From NCBI GenBank assembly GCA_016618085.1, contig JABLTG010000026.1, forward strand, positions 83,198-147,197: 64,000 bases of DNA, given 5' to 3'. Below the pieces are notes generated by a model that ran no database searches, had not been told where the DNA came from, and saw only the letters and a list, made by a program, of their open reading frames with translations. Made by a program: the position numbers and the translations under genes. The stretch is from Neovahlkampfia damariscottae (Eukaryota; Heterolobosea; Selenaionea; Neovahlkampfiida; Neovahlkampfiidae). Positions 50,903 to 63,731 of the stretch are shown here, in pieces; within the stretch, counting starts at the first letter, position 1; each line of letters starts with the position of its first letter.

Positions 50903-53900
50903 ATGTCTTCTCTAACAGCAGCACTGAAGCCAACTCTTTTTGCTGAAACACTCCTGAAGAAGTTCGAAGAAACTTTACTTGACCAAAATGTTTCAAAGAA
51001 AGTCAAAGAAGAAGTGGAAAAGATCAGCTCAAAAGCCTCAGAACTTTTTGAATTTATACGTAAAGTACAAAAACTTATTGTCAGTTTACTTGCGAAGTTG
51101 TTACCAGAGAAATTTATGAACCCATTAAATCGTCTTTTTAAAATGATTAGAAACATTCCGCTTGACAAGTTGAAGAAATTTCTGAAACAAAGTGTTGTTG
51201 TGGTAGAAAAACTATTTCAATCAGTCAAAGAGTAAGGGTTAATATTTTGTTTTCAACTTTTAAGTGGTGACTTATACCCAACACCCAAATGTACAGGATG
51301 CATTTCGATTTGTCAAAGCTATGGCCCTCTTGGGAGACAAGAAGAATCAGAATCAAATTTATTTGAATTTATTAATCAATTTAAAGACTTGAGTGATGGT
51401 GTTTTTTCTTTGTTACCAATGGATTTTATTGACAGAGTTTTAAATGTAGATTTTAAAACAGATAATCAAATCATTGAAAAATTAAATGAACATATCGCAA
51501 AAGCACAAAATACATTGGAAAAATCAGGTGAGTTTATCAAAGGAGCTGCTGATAAAGTCAATCCACTTTTATTATTACAGTCATTTCAAAAAAAACTTGA
51601 AAGAAGAAATTCTGATATTTTTATTCCTGAAGAATCTGAAGAATCCATTGAAGATATCTTACAAAATTTGGAAAATCAAAAAGATATGGATGAAAAAGAA
51701 CTTGGTGAAAAAGAAAAAGCAATTGGATTTAAATTTTTTGATAAATTAAAAAAACACTCAGAAGAAACTATGAAATTTGTAGAAGAAGTTGTTGAAAACT
51801 TAAAAAGTGATACCTTATCATTTTTAAGAGAATTAGATTTTTTACAACTTGAAAAATTACTCAACATGATTAGAGATTTTATCAATAATTTCAGTGTTCA
51901 AAAATTTTTAGGATATGTAAAGAATGTTGCAGATACAGTTGAATTCTTGAAAAGCTACAAAGATGTACTTTTACAAATGGTAAAATCACCTGGAAATATG
52001 GAATTATTTCAAAAAATATTTGGTTGCTTTTTTAATCAACCAGAATTTATGAAAGAGGCATTTGTTTTATTTCAAGATTTAATGTCAATAGTTGACTTGA
52101 ATGAAGTCATTTCAATTTTTGAAGAATTCATTGATATGTTTACAACTGTTGATTTGTTTAAATCAACTGAATTGGTTGATTCAATTAAAAATGATTCAGA
52201 TGCACTAAAAGATGCATTTGAAAAATCGTATGAAAAATTCAAAGAAGTTTCTGAAAAAGTTATGACAACTGTCAAAGATTTCATTTTACCATTTTATTTT
52301 GTTGGAAAAGATCAATTGGAAAAAACATTTAAATTGCCACCTCTTGATTTCAATTTTAAATTACCTATTGGAGTGTTTGATTTGAATTTTGATCCAAAAG
52401 ATTTTGCTAAGAAACAATTAATGTTAATTGATTCAAGTTTCTCAACAATGACAAATTTGGGTGGCAAGACATTTGATGGAATGATAGATTTGGGTGGAAA
52501 AACATTTGATTCTTCCAGTAAGTTAGCAAAAGGAGCTATCAAAGGTGTAAGTGATGTTGGGACAAAAACATTTGATTCAACCGGAAAACTTGCATCTGGA
52601 ACTGTTAAAGGTGTTGGAAAAGGAGTTTCAGATACAACTGCATTTGTATCAGGTGCTGGAAGTAAAACTGTTGATGGAATATCAAATGTCGGAAAAGGTA
52701 TTGGAAAAGGAATGACAGATACTTCATCAAAAGTTACAGGTGGTATGAAAAATGTCACATCTGGTGTAACCAATACAGGTGGTAAAGTAATTGGAAGTGT
52801 TGGAAATGTGTTTAAACAAAAATCAAAAGAAAATGTAACAGCTGACGTTAAATTTGATTCAGAGATGACAACAAAAGATAGTCCAATGAATGAAGAAATC
52901 AAAGAAGTTCCTGAAAATAAAATAAAACAATCAACATCTGATAGCATTGTGAACTCAAATTTGAATGTTTTAGGAATTGGAAAGAAAAAAGAAGAAAAAA
53001 AAAATGATGCTGAAAAACTACAAGAAGAAAAACAGAAAAGTGGAAGTCTTTTGAATTCTAATATTAATGTTTTGGGAATTGGAAAAAAATCTGAAAAAAA
53101 AGAATCTAATGAAGAAATCAAATCACCAAAAAGTGGAAAGAATATTAACTTGAATCCTTTTGCAAAAAAAAAAGAAAAAGATGAACCACAAGAATCCCCA
53201 GAAGAATTTAATCAACAACAAGAAGTAGAATTGCCAATTGAAACAGAATCGATAAAATTGAAAGAAAATGATGTTGAATCACCAAATATTGAAAAGAACA
53301 AAGTTGAAGTATCTGATGATCACAATAATGTAAAATCACCAAAAAGTGGATTACATTTAAATTTGAATCCATTTGGAATTGGAAAAAAACATGATAAATC
53401 TGAACCTGAACATCAAGAGTCTGACAAAAATGAAGTGAAATCACCAAAGAACCATCATCATTTAAATATTTTGGGAATCGGAAAGAAACATGAAAAAAAA
53501 GAAATGGAAGAAACAGAAGTAAAATCGCCAAGAAAACATGAGTCACAAGAAAAGAATAATATTGAAGTAACTGAATCAAATGAAAGTCAAGAAGTAAAAT
53601 CACCAAGAAGTTCAAAACATTTGAATTTGAATCCATTTGCAAAGAAAGAAAAACGTCAATCTATTGAAAAAGAAACTCATGATGAACCACAAGTGAAATC
53701 ACCTAGAAAGAAAACAGGAAGTATACTTAATTCTAACTTGAATGTTTTGGGAATTGGAAAAAAACATGAAAAGAAAGAAGATATTGAGGAACATGAAACT
53801 CATGATGAACCACAAGTGAAATCACCTAGAAAACATATCAATTTGAATCCATTTGCAAAAAAACGTCATTCTACAGAAAAGGAAACTTCTGATGGAAATG

Positions 53901-54415
53901 AAGAAGTTGAGGTAAAATCACCAAGAAAGAAAACAGGAAGTATACTTAATTCTAACTTGAATGTTTTGGGAATCGGAAAAAAAAAAGATCATGAAGAAAA
54001 GACAGATGATTCGACAATAGAAGAATCAAATAAAAAAAAATCAAAAAGAAATAGTGGTTTTGGATTGGGAAAGATTGGAAAGAGATCATCAAAAGAACTC
54101 GAAAAAGTAAGTGTTGAAGAATCAAATGATGAATCAGAAAAATCTGAAGGAACAAATCAAAAAAGAAAAAGTTTGAATTTAGGAGGTATATTCACAACAA
54201 GTTCAAAGAAAAAAATTGAAAATGAATCTTTAATTGATGAAAGTGAACCAAAAGAAAACAAAAGAAAATCAACAGAAAAGAAAGGAGGAATATTATCAGG
54301 ATTCAATAAAAGAAATTCAGCAGAAAAAAAAGATGATGATTTAGGTGATAAAAAATCACCAGGTAGATCTGGAAATCAAATGTTAAATAAATTTGGATTA
54401 AATAAAAAGAAATAA
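50903..54415 (+). CDS. 1159-aa protein with 11-mer-like helices and LGIGKK repeats
   Basis: Exons 50903-51231 and 51265-54415 with a 33-nt intron. No family recognised. Residues 1-480 are helical and Phe/Lys/Glu-rich with a short Cys motif (CTGCISIC). Residues about 505-640 are a Gly/Thr/Lys/Val-rich stretch of 11-mer-like amphipathic units (GGKTFDGMIDL, GAIKGVSDVGT, GVGKGVSDTT, NVTSGVTNTGG), like perilipin/LEA lipid-binding helices. Residues about 675-1159 carry repeated L-N-(V/P)-(L/F)-G-I-G-K-K or NLNPFAKK cores separated by acidic linkers with VKSP(R/K) sites. The design suggests a lipid-surface or membrane scaffold whose tail is phosphorylated by proline-directed kinases; this is inference. 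Start at 50903 is the first ATG after a CCAA-like element. Confidence 0.75.
52950..54410 (+). repeat. Imperfect coding repeats (LNxLGIGKK / LNPFAKK plus VKSP linkers)
   Basis: At least nine copies of a 9-12-residue core occur: SNLNVLGIGKK (three), SNINVLGIGKK, HLNILGIGKK, LNLNPFGIGKK, NLNPFAKK (three), with looser copies FGLGKIGKR and NKFGLNKKK at the end. Linkers contain (E)VKSP(R/K) up to eight times. Two linkers (near 53690-53760 and 53920-53985) are almost identical over about 60 nt, which implies recent duplication. Confidence 0.8.
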
Positions 54416-54440
54416 AAATATTTCAATTTTGATTGGATAA

Positions 54441-54817
54441 ATGACTTCTCTAAAAGTTGATGGAAAAAATTTGTTGGAAGAAGTTAAAATTATTTCAAGA
54501 GATATTCTGACTTCTTTAAAAACTTTAGATTTATCAAAAAATGAAAGTAAAAAAAAAATAAACCTAATTCAAAAAAAAAAGTCTCAAACTTGAAACAAAA
54601 ATATTCACAAACAACAAAAAAATTATCAGATATTTTAATAAAATTAGAGGATATAGAAGAAAATAAAATGACAGATAATGAAGAAGAAAATGAACAAAAA
54701 AGAGAGCAGTTGCTTAAAATTGCAAAAGAAAAAGATGATGAAATTAAATTACTCATCAAAACTTTGAGAGAATTAAAATTTGATTTGGCTGCTTTCACAC
54801 AAATTGGCGAAAAATAA
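54441..54817 (+). CDS. Small coiled-coil protein
   Basis: Exons 54441-54546 and 54582-54817 with a 35-nt intron (GTAAAA...AAAAAG) give 113 aa. The protein is almost entirely helical: LLEEVKIISRDILTSLKTLD, LKQKYSQTTKKLSDILIKLE, EKDDEIKLLIKTLRELKFDL. Its size and heptads recall small Mediator or kinetochore subunits, but no diagnostic motif is present. ATTGG is 5 nt before the ATG (54432-54436). Confidence 0.6.
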
Positions 54818-54973
54818 ACCAAAAATTTTGGAGATCAAAGTTGATCCATTTCTATTCTAAAATAAAAAAAAGTCAGTACTTCAACCACGTTCTTTGTTTT
54901 ATATCAATTTCTGATCCTTCCATTTTCAGTATATTCAACCAATTAGAGTAATTTCTAAAGATTCCAAAAAAAC

Positions 54974-57900
54974 ATGAATTGGAGTTATGAAAAAATCCAA
55001 GGTCAAGAGAAAGACATTAAAGGTGAAACTTGTTGGGTTATAGATGGTGAGATATACCAGTTTGGTGGCCAAAAACAAGGACTAACTACTATTTTCTCGA
55101 AAAAACAAAAAACTTATAACAATGGTTTGACAAAATACGTAAAAAATGGAGAGAACGGATATAAAGCTATTAAAATAAGTGAAACTGATTACAAAAATTC
55201 ATCTTTACCAAAACCAAGAAAAGACGCAAGTGCTTGTGTTTTTAAAACAGGAAAAATGAATCATGAACAAGTTTTAGTTTATGGAGGTTCTTATGGAACT
55301 GAATACTTGGATGTAAAAAAATTTGATTTTTATTTTTTTTTTTTCACAGGACATTTGGATGTATGATCCATTCTCAAATCTTTGGAGACCAATTTTGTTT
55401 AAGAAAACTGATGACAAACCACAAGGAAGAAGTAAACATTCCGTAGTTTTTCATGATGATAAGATGTGGGTATTTGGAGGACAAAAAGGTATGACTACTG
55501 ATACAAATGGGTTATGGTGTTTTGATGTTAATGAATATAGCTGGAAAAAATATTCTTCACCAACTACTTTGTTATCACGTTCAAATCATACAGCAACTGT
55601 GATTGAAAATGTTAATGGTGATCCTGTTATGTGTGTTACTTTTGGATCTAACACTGTCATTATACCAGATGTTTGGACATATAACTTCAAGACAGGAGAA
55701 TGGAAAAGACATTCAGAATTTTCAAAAATGGAATTTGGGAGACAAAATCATGCAGCTGTTTATTTAGGTAATAAGGCATTATTGATTCATGGTGGATATT
55801 TGGCATCACATTTATCAAATATGTTTATTTTTGATTTTTCAAATGGTTCAATTCACAACATTTCCAGTTCAACCACATTGACAAAATGGCCACAAGATCG
55901 TTGTGATCATCATTTATTCTATGATGAAGATTCAAAAGAAATTACAATTGTAGGAGGAGAACATTTAACAGGTTGCAGAGATGGTGTTTGGACCTGCAAT
56001 ATTTCACATATTTTTTCAATGTTTAATCTTGGAAAAAAAGATGCAGAAGAAAATTTTGAAGTTGGTACTATTGAGTTTTCAAGAAGTGCGTTAAAAACTA
56101 TTGACAAATCAAATAAAAAATTGAAAGACAAACCAAATGATTTTGAATCATTGTTATCAAGATGTGAAGCTTATTGTGAAATCCATCTTTATGATAAATG
56201 TCTAGCTGATGTAGAAGCAATTCAACAAATTGATCCAGACAATTTGGAGATCAAAATTTATGAAGCATTATGTTTTTATCATTTAGGTGAACACAAAAAA
56301 GTCATTAAGAAAATTAAAGAAATATCATCAAAGAAAGATATCAAAGAATTTGGATCTGAAAAATATGAAGAAATTTTAAGTTGTCGTGCAAAAAGTTTAT
56401 TTTTCAATGCAAATTTTGTTGAGTCATTAAAAGACTGTGAAGATTTATTAGAAATATTTAAAAAACAAAAAAAATTGAAAGAAAATGAAGCATTTGATAT
56501 TTATCATGTGAAAGCAGAATGTTTATTTTCATTGAAGAAATATGAGGAATCAATTCAAACTTACGATGAAGCTATCAAAATTTTTAAAAGTGGTTTGTTA
56601 AGTATTCTCTCTGGCAAGAATACAAAACTTGAAGCATTAGAAGAGTATAAACTTGAAATTATGAACAAACAAAAGAAACGATTAGAATCAATTGAATTAA
56701 TCAAACAAGGTGAAACTTTGTTTAACAAAGATAACTTTGATGAAGCTCTAAAACTATTTGATCAAGCAATCGAATTAGATCCAGATAGTTCAATTGGTCA
56801 TGCTTTTATTTCAGAGATTTACTTGAAAAGAAGAAATTTCGAATTATCAAAAGAAGCTGCAAAAAAATGTATTGAATCTGATAGAAAATATTGGAAAGGT
56901 TATTATCTTGTTTCTGAAGCATATATTGTAATTCGTCATGTTTCAAAAGCAATAAAATATCTTGAAGAAGGTCTTAAAAAATGTGATAACAATCAAAAAT
57001 TACAAGATGCTCTTGAAGATGCAAAAACAAAACAAGAATTATATGAAAAAGCATCAGAATTTGCGGATACAGCTCAAACATATCTTAATCGATTGATGAT
57101 AAATGAAGCTATTGAAGAAATGGATCATGCATTGGAATTAGATAAAGATAACTCAAAATACTATTCAATTCGTTCTCAATGTTATCTTGAGTTGAAAGAT
57201 TTTGATAAAGCAGAAGAAGATTCAAAGAAAGCTATTGATATTGATCCATTAATGACAGTAGGTTATCTTTCACATGCCGAAGTTCTGGTTAAACAAAGAA
57301 AATATTCAACAGCAATTGACATATTAGAAACATGTTTGAAGAAAGTTCAAGATCCAGATGCAAATAAAGAAGTATCAGATCGATTACAATCAATTCATCA
57401 AATGTTAAACGTTGTGGTCATTCAAGAAAAGAATTTTAAGAAAGCATCAATACAATTTGAATTATATGAAAAACAAGGATTTGAAGTTATTGACAGTTTG
57501 AAAGAAAACACTGCTCAAGAAAATTTGAAATTCAAAAAAATTCTATCATTAGTAGAATCTTCAAGAAGATGGGATTCTGAAATATTTGATGCTGATTCAA
57601 TTCTTCTTTGTGCAAAAATATTTTACAAAATGAAAAATTTTTCTGATTGCATTGAAGATTGTAAAGAAATTATTTCAAATAATCCAAAAGCGGAAGAAGC
57701 TTATATTTTGATTGCTCTTTCATTTTCATCAATAAATCTTCAAAAATATTCTCAAGCAATTGAAAAACTTAATGAAGCTAAAAAAGTAATTGGTTCAACT
57801 GAGAGAATTAAATCAACATTGAAAAAAGTTGAAAATGCTCAAAAGAATTATGCACACTATCGTTCAATTATTGATGATGCTCATGTGGCAAGACAAGGAA

Positions 57901-60900
57901 GAGAATTTGATAAAGCAATTGAAACTTATAAAAAAGCACTTGTGGCTTACCCAAATCAAGTTAATACTTTATTTGAACTTGCATTTTGTGAATACAATGC
58001 TGAAAAATATGATGATAGCTTGAAAAATTGTTTATTGGCATTAGAACAAGAACCTTCATTTCCACATATTAATAACTTGGTTGCATTGAATTATTTGAAA
58101 CAAAAAAAACTTGATGAAGCTTTAAATGTGACTCAAAAAGCATTAAAGATGACTCCTTTCAATACTGTATTGATTAAAACTTGGTCAGAAGTTAAATTGA
58201 AAATTGAAATGAGAAAAATTGAAATTTTGGAAGAAAAACTTCAAAATGAAAATGATATTGGTTTGAAAATTGATCACATTTCAAATATATTGTTATTGAT
58301 TCCTTCTTCTATTAGATATTTAATTCAAAGAGCACAATTATATGTTTCTCAAGAAAGATATTCAAAAGCAGCTCGTGATTGTAAAAAAATCATTGAATGT
58401 GGATACTCAGGTGGAATTACTGAAAAACAAGTTGTTGAAGCAAACTACCTTTATGCAAAATGTTTTTATGCTCAACAAAGATTTCCAAAAGCTTTCAGTT
58501 ATGCAGAAAAAGCAGCAAAAATTAATTTTGGAAAGAAATTCATTGATCATGAATTAATAATCAAATTATTGCAACAAATCAACAAAGGAGAATCTGCCAC
58601 CAAACAAGCACAGATATTTTTTGAAGATGCAAAAAATGCTTATGCAGACGGTGATTTAGAACGATCAATGGAATTCGTAAAGAAAGCAATTAAAATCAAT
58701 CCAATGAATGAATTATATCATGCTCTTTCATGCAAAATCAATTTAGACTCATTGCACAAAGATGCAGCATTTGAAGATGCTAAAACTGTTTTAGATATTA
58801 ATCCATTTGAACCTGATAACATGAAACTATTAGTTACAGTTTATAGGGTTAGATTTGAATTTGATGAAGCCATCAAACAATTAACATATTTCATTGAAGA
58901 TGAAACAGATCAAGTATTCAATAAATTCCAAACTAACTTTTTTCAAGGATGTTGTGAAAGAATTACAAGATTTGATTGAAGATATTGAGCATTCAAAAGT
59001 TCAACAAAGAAAAGCAAAAGATAATCATGTAAGATAAAAATTATTTAACTTCTCCAGGACAATGCAATGATAATGCTTCAAAAAGATCCAGAAGAAGGAG
59101 TCAATTTATTATATTCTTCAATTCAACTTGATAAAAGTTCAGAATTATACCAAAAAGATTATATTGATGCATTGATCAAATTGGACCGTTTGGAAGAAGC
59201 ATTAGAGGCTTCAAATTCATTGCTTAAAGAATTTCCAAATTCAATTGATTCTTATTTGACAAGATTTAATGTTTTGAATTTGCTTCAAGATTACAATCAA
59301 AGTTTATTTTTTATTACCAATGTTTTAGAAAAATTCCCAAAAGAACAAAGAGTTTTTGATGCTATTAAAGTTGCAATTAAAAATGAATTGAGTATTTGCA
59401 AATATTCATATTATTATAAATTTGAACAATTTGAATCAAAATTTTCTCCTTTTGATATCTCTGAATATTTAGTTGATAAAGCACCTGAAGGAGCGAAATT
59501 AGAAGAAATTTCACTTGATTCTTTACTTGGTGATGACTTTGGTTTGGATGATTTAGGGTTAGGAGATTTAGAAGAATCAAAACAAGAAAACAAAGAAAAA
59601 CCAACTACAACATCAAAATCACCAAGACAAACTAAAAAAGATGAAAAACCAAAATTAACAATTGAAGAATTATTTCAAATGTCACAAAAACAATTCCCAG
59701 AATTGAAAGCAATGAGAAATTTTGCACAAAAAGGTGTAGATTTTTACACAGTCGGTAAAAAATATCTTGACAAACTGTATGAAAGTGTTTATAAAGTTGC
59801 AATCAAAGCACTTTATTGCTATTACAAAGATGATGTCAATGAAGTTGATGAATATTTAAGAAAAGCATTTTATTTTTCAGAAAGTACTTTAAAAGATTAT
59901 CTCAAATCATTAAAACTGGATAAAGTTTCAAAACAAATTGCTGCTCAAAGATACTATGAAATTGTAAATGACAAACACAGATTTTATAAAAAAGTAGATT
60001 TTGATACACCTGAACATTATGAAGCATGGAAAAATGATCAAATTGAAAATATCAAAAAACTCTGTCCAAATGATGATCTTTCAATTTTGTTAGAAGAATG
60101 GACAGAAATTGATTATCATTCAATCTTAACACCTTTAGTTTCTGCATTATTCCTTTATGATAAAAATGTTGATCCAAAATTCATTCCTTCACAAACAACA
60201 ATGGAGATTCTTGATGTAGTCATAGAAATATTTAATTTTGGTTCAAAAAAATATGAATATTTAACGTAAGTCAACAAATAATATTGAAATAACTAAAAGA
60301 ATGATCAAATCATTATCTGGATTTTCATCATCCATTTCAGAGTGTTCTTTGAAATTAATTCATGTTTACAATTACTTACTTCTTTTTGTAAATGAATTCA
60401 TTTCAAATCCAAATATGATTTTAAAAGAACAACAATATTATAATGAAGTAACAAAACCAATTTTGAACTATGTTTCTAATATTACAAATCAATTTTACAA
60501 TTCAAAAAATGAAAAAATGAGACAAGTGATTATTATGGGATTCAAAATTACATCATTAATTCAAATTTTTGATCAAATGACAAAAATGGATTCAACAGAA
60601 ATTCCAACATTTCTTGAAAAAACAAATGAATTATATCTTGACCATATTGATGATGTTTTAACAATGATGAAAGAAAAAGCATTTAAAGAAGAATTCACAC
60701 CTTCTTCATTAATTTTATACATCAAAGCATTATCACAATATCTTGAAACTTGTCAAATTTATTTTGTAGATTTATTTTCATAGTAAGAAACTCATTCATT
60801 ACTTAACCATTATTTTCACAGTCAAATTCCTATGATGAAACAAGTAGTGATTAAATTCTATGATGAATTAGATTTAATTTTAATGAATTTTGGAAATATT

Positions 60901-63475
60901 GGTTATAAAAGAGTTCCATCAAGATTATTCGATGTACCATTTGAATTAAAAGCAATTTTTGAGGTAATGAAAAAATTCTTACCAAAATTGACACCTTTCA
61001 AAATTTTTAATTATATGCAATCACATTTTTCTCTTTATATCCATGAATCAACAAGTAATATGATGGCTACTATTGAAAAGAGTGTTAATATAACAAAATG
61101 GGAATCTTTAACAGAACAAGAAAAACATACTGCTTCAGTGATTGATTTATTTTCAACTCTTGAAAATGGGTATGAAACATATCAACAATTACTTGAAATT
61201 ATCAAACCAATTGGAAAAAATGAGATCGAAGTCACCAAACTTAGTGTTGATTTAATGTATTATGTATTCTCAAAAGGATGTTGTAAAGCAGTTGATTTTT
61301 ATGGTGATCTAATGGAAGAAAAATTCAAGGATGGAGATTTTAAAATCAAAGCTCTTTGTGTTAATAACATGAATGCAATTTTAAAAATGCTTCCAAAATT
61401 CTCAATGAAAATTTTGATCAAATTGGTGAAAGAAGATGAAACATTAAAAATTTGGGATACAACAGAAAAGAGAATTAAAACAATGGGATTAAATATGCTA
61501 AGTGGTGTTTGTCATCCAATTCTTGATAGAATTAAAGAAACAGTTCAAAACCTCATTGATACTAAAACTATAATTCAAATGAGAATTGAAAAATTACAAC
61601 AAATTCAAATTGATTCAAGAGAATATAAATCATTGGTTAAAAATTCTGTCAATGAGTTATTATCATATATTGAAGATTCTTTACAAAAATTATCAAAATA
61701 TCTTTCAAATGTTGATACAACTTCATTGTATAAAGAAACACTTGATTTATTACTTAATGAACTGAAAGAAATTATTCATTCAAATCAAAATTCCGGAAAA
61801 TATAAAAATTTGAATGGAAGTCAAGTTAGAAATTTAAAAGAATCCTTTGAATTGTTTAAAGAATTTTATTTAAAAAATAATGTAAAAGAAGACTTTTTGA
61901 ATATCGCATTTCAATTTCTGGAAGAAATCTATGACTATTCAAACCTTGAAACACCAATTTTAATTTTAAAATATTTTGATTTGATTGAAGATATTAAAAA
62001 GAATCCAACATTTTTAAAGATGAATATCAGAATTTTTATTCATTCTTTATTGGCATCAAGAAATGAAATGATTGCTATTGAATTGATTGAAGCAGAAGGA
62101 TATGCACAAAGTAGTGATGTTAAAAAAAGTGAAACCAAAGAAAAAACATTGAAAGGTTTAATTAATCAATTTGAAACAAAAAAGAGATTTTTAAAAGAGT
62201 AAGTGAAATTCACTCAAATTTAACATTTTCAAAAGAGAATCAACATCTTTGAGACAAGAAGAAAAATACTTAAAAGAAAGTTTAAAAGGTTTACAAAAAG
62301 GAAAACTTGAAATTGAAGAATTGAAAATAATAAAATCAGAAAATAATGAGTTACAATTGAAAATTGAAAAATTATTAGTGAGTGTGAAAAAAGAAGAAAA
62401 GGTTTTAAAGAACCTTAATAAGTTTTCAAAGAAGGCAATTTCAAATTCAATGAAAGTACTTAAAAATGAACCTACTTTATTATCAAAAGATGAATTTAAA
62501 GCTAAATTCAAATTACAACATTCATATGAATTTTATTTCAATTGTATTAGTGATTATGAAGGTGGATATTTGTATTTCACAAACAAAGCATTTTATTTCA
62601 AAGATGAAGTATTTGATTTGAAATCAATTATTGAATTATTAATCACTACATGGTCTACTGTTGAACCAGCATTGAATGTTTACACAAAAATCAAAGAAAA
62701 GGATTTTCTAGATAAAATGGGTCTTCAAAGTTCAAAAGAATTTGTTTCGAATTTCACAAGTCCAATCTCAAAATTCACCAGTCCAATTACAAATTTAGCT
62801 TCTCCTATTGCAAATTTAGCAAGTCCAATTACGAACATGAATCCATGGAAAGATAAAATGCCATCAATGCCATCAATGCCATCAATGCATCTCCATTTAC
62901 CAAATCTTCAAATGTTCAAAGGAGCTGATGGAGATATTATTCATATTCACTCTTTTTCATTTACAGGATTTGATGACAATATTCAAATTATTTTTGATCA
63001 AATTAAAGATCATGTGAAAAAAGAAACTAACCACACATTAGAAAATGGTGTTAATATATTAGGAAGTGATATTCATTTGAACAAAGAAATCACATCAAAA
63101 TATGATGAAGGTTATGATGTTTCAATTGAAATGAAAGAAGGATTCAATTTACCTGATGGATGTAAAGCCATTTCTGCATACTTTGCTGTGAATGTAGACA
63201 CCAAAGAATCTGGAACATTTTACCTTATGACTGATAGATTATGTTTTGATGGACATAAGCGAGGAAAACAAAGTGATATGAATGTTAGAATGAAAAACAT
63301 TGATTATCTTGAAATGATTGAAGGGAAAATGTTGAAGATTGTTGATATTTCAACTCAAAAATTCACATTTGATCAAATTAGTAATTTAGAAAAAATGAAG
63401 AATACAATCATTACTGAATTGAAAAAGAATGGTTTGGTTGTTGAAGAATCTGGCTCTTATATCAAGGTGAAATAA
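54974..63475 (+). CDS. Giant 2763-aa Kelch / TPR / helical / GRAM-like protein
   Basis: Seven exons (54974-55312, 55350-58913, 58948-59028, 59058-60265, 60300-60782, 60822-62198, 62236-63475), introns 29-39 nt, all in frame. Residues 1-335 are a Kelch propeller (IYQFGGQK, VLVYGGSYG, MWVFGGQKG, ALLIHGGYL). Residues about 350-1450 hold many TPRs (LFNKDNFDEALKLFDQAIEL, AIEEMDHALELDKDNSKYYS, ERSMEFVKKAIKINPMNELY). A charged linker (SPRQTKKDEK) leads to about 800 helical residues, loosely like MUN/tethering folds. A coiled coil (2355-2420), a PH/GRAM-like segment (GGYLYFTNKAFYFKD), four TSPI/ASPI repeats and MPSMPSM lead to a second GRAM-like unit (GTFYLMTDRLCFDG, NIDYLEMIEGKMLKI). Possibly a membrane-trafficking tether. 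CCAAT is at 54939-54943. Confidence 0.82.
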
Positions 63476-63731
63476 AATTTTGATTCAAATTCCCACATTT
63501 TTTTTTGTTGTGACTATTGTTTTTTTGGAGATTTATCATTGGTCAGAGACTCGTTGATTTCTTACACTACGCACTTTGGAATCCTTCATGAAAATCAAAT
63601 TGAAATTCAACCAGGTTCTGATGTAATAATTTGGCGTTGAAGCGCTGGATTTGTCTTAGCAAATCCTCTCAATTCAGTCAAACATTTCAAATGAAAAAAA
63701 AAAATTCAGAGACATTTAATCCTTCTCAAGT

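Noticed and set aside
52312-53121. Long minus-strand open frame (about 269 codons) within the repeat protein
   Set aside because: It mirrors the low-complexity Lys/Gly/Ser coding strand, has no domain similarity, and the plus-strand protein is coherent.
62868-62898. ATGCCATCA triplication as a microsatellite
   Set aside because: It is in frame and encodes MPSMPSMPSM in the giant protein; treated as a coding repeat only.
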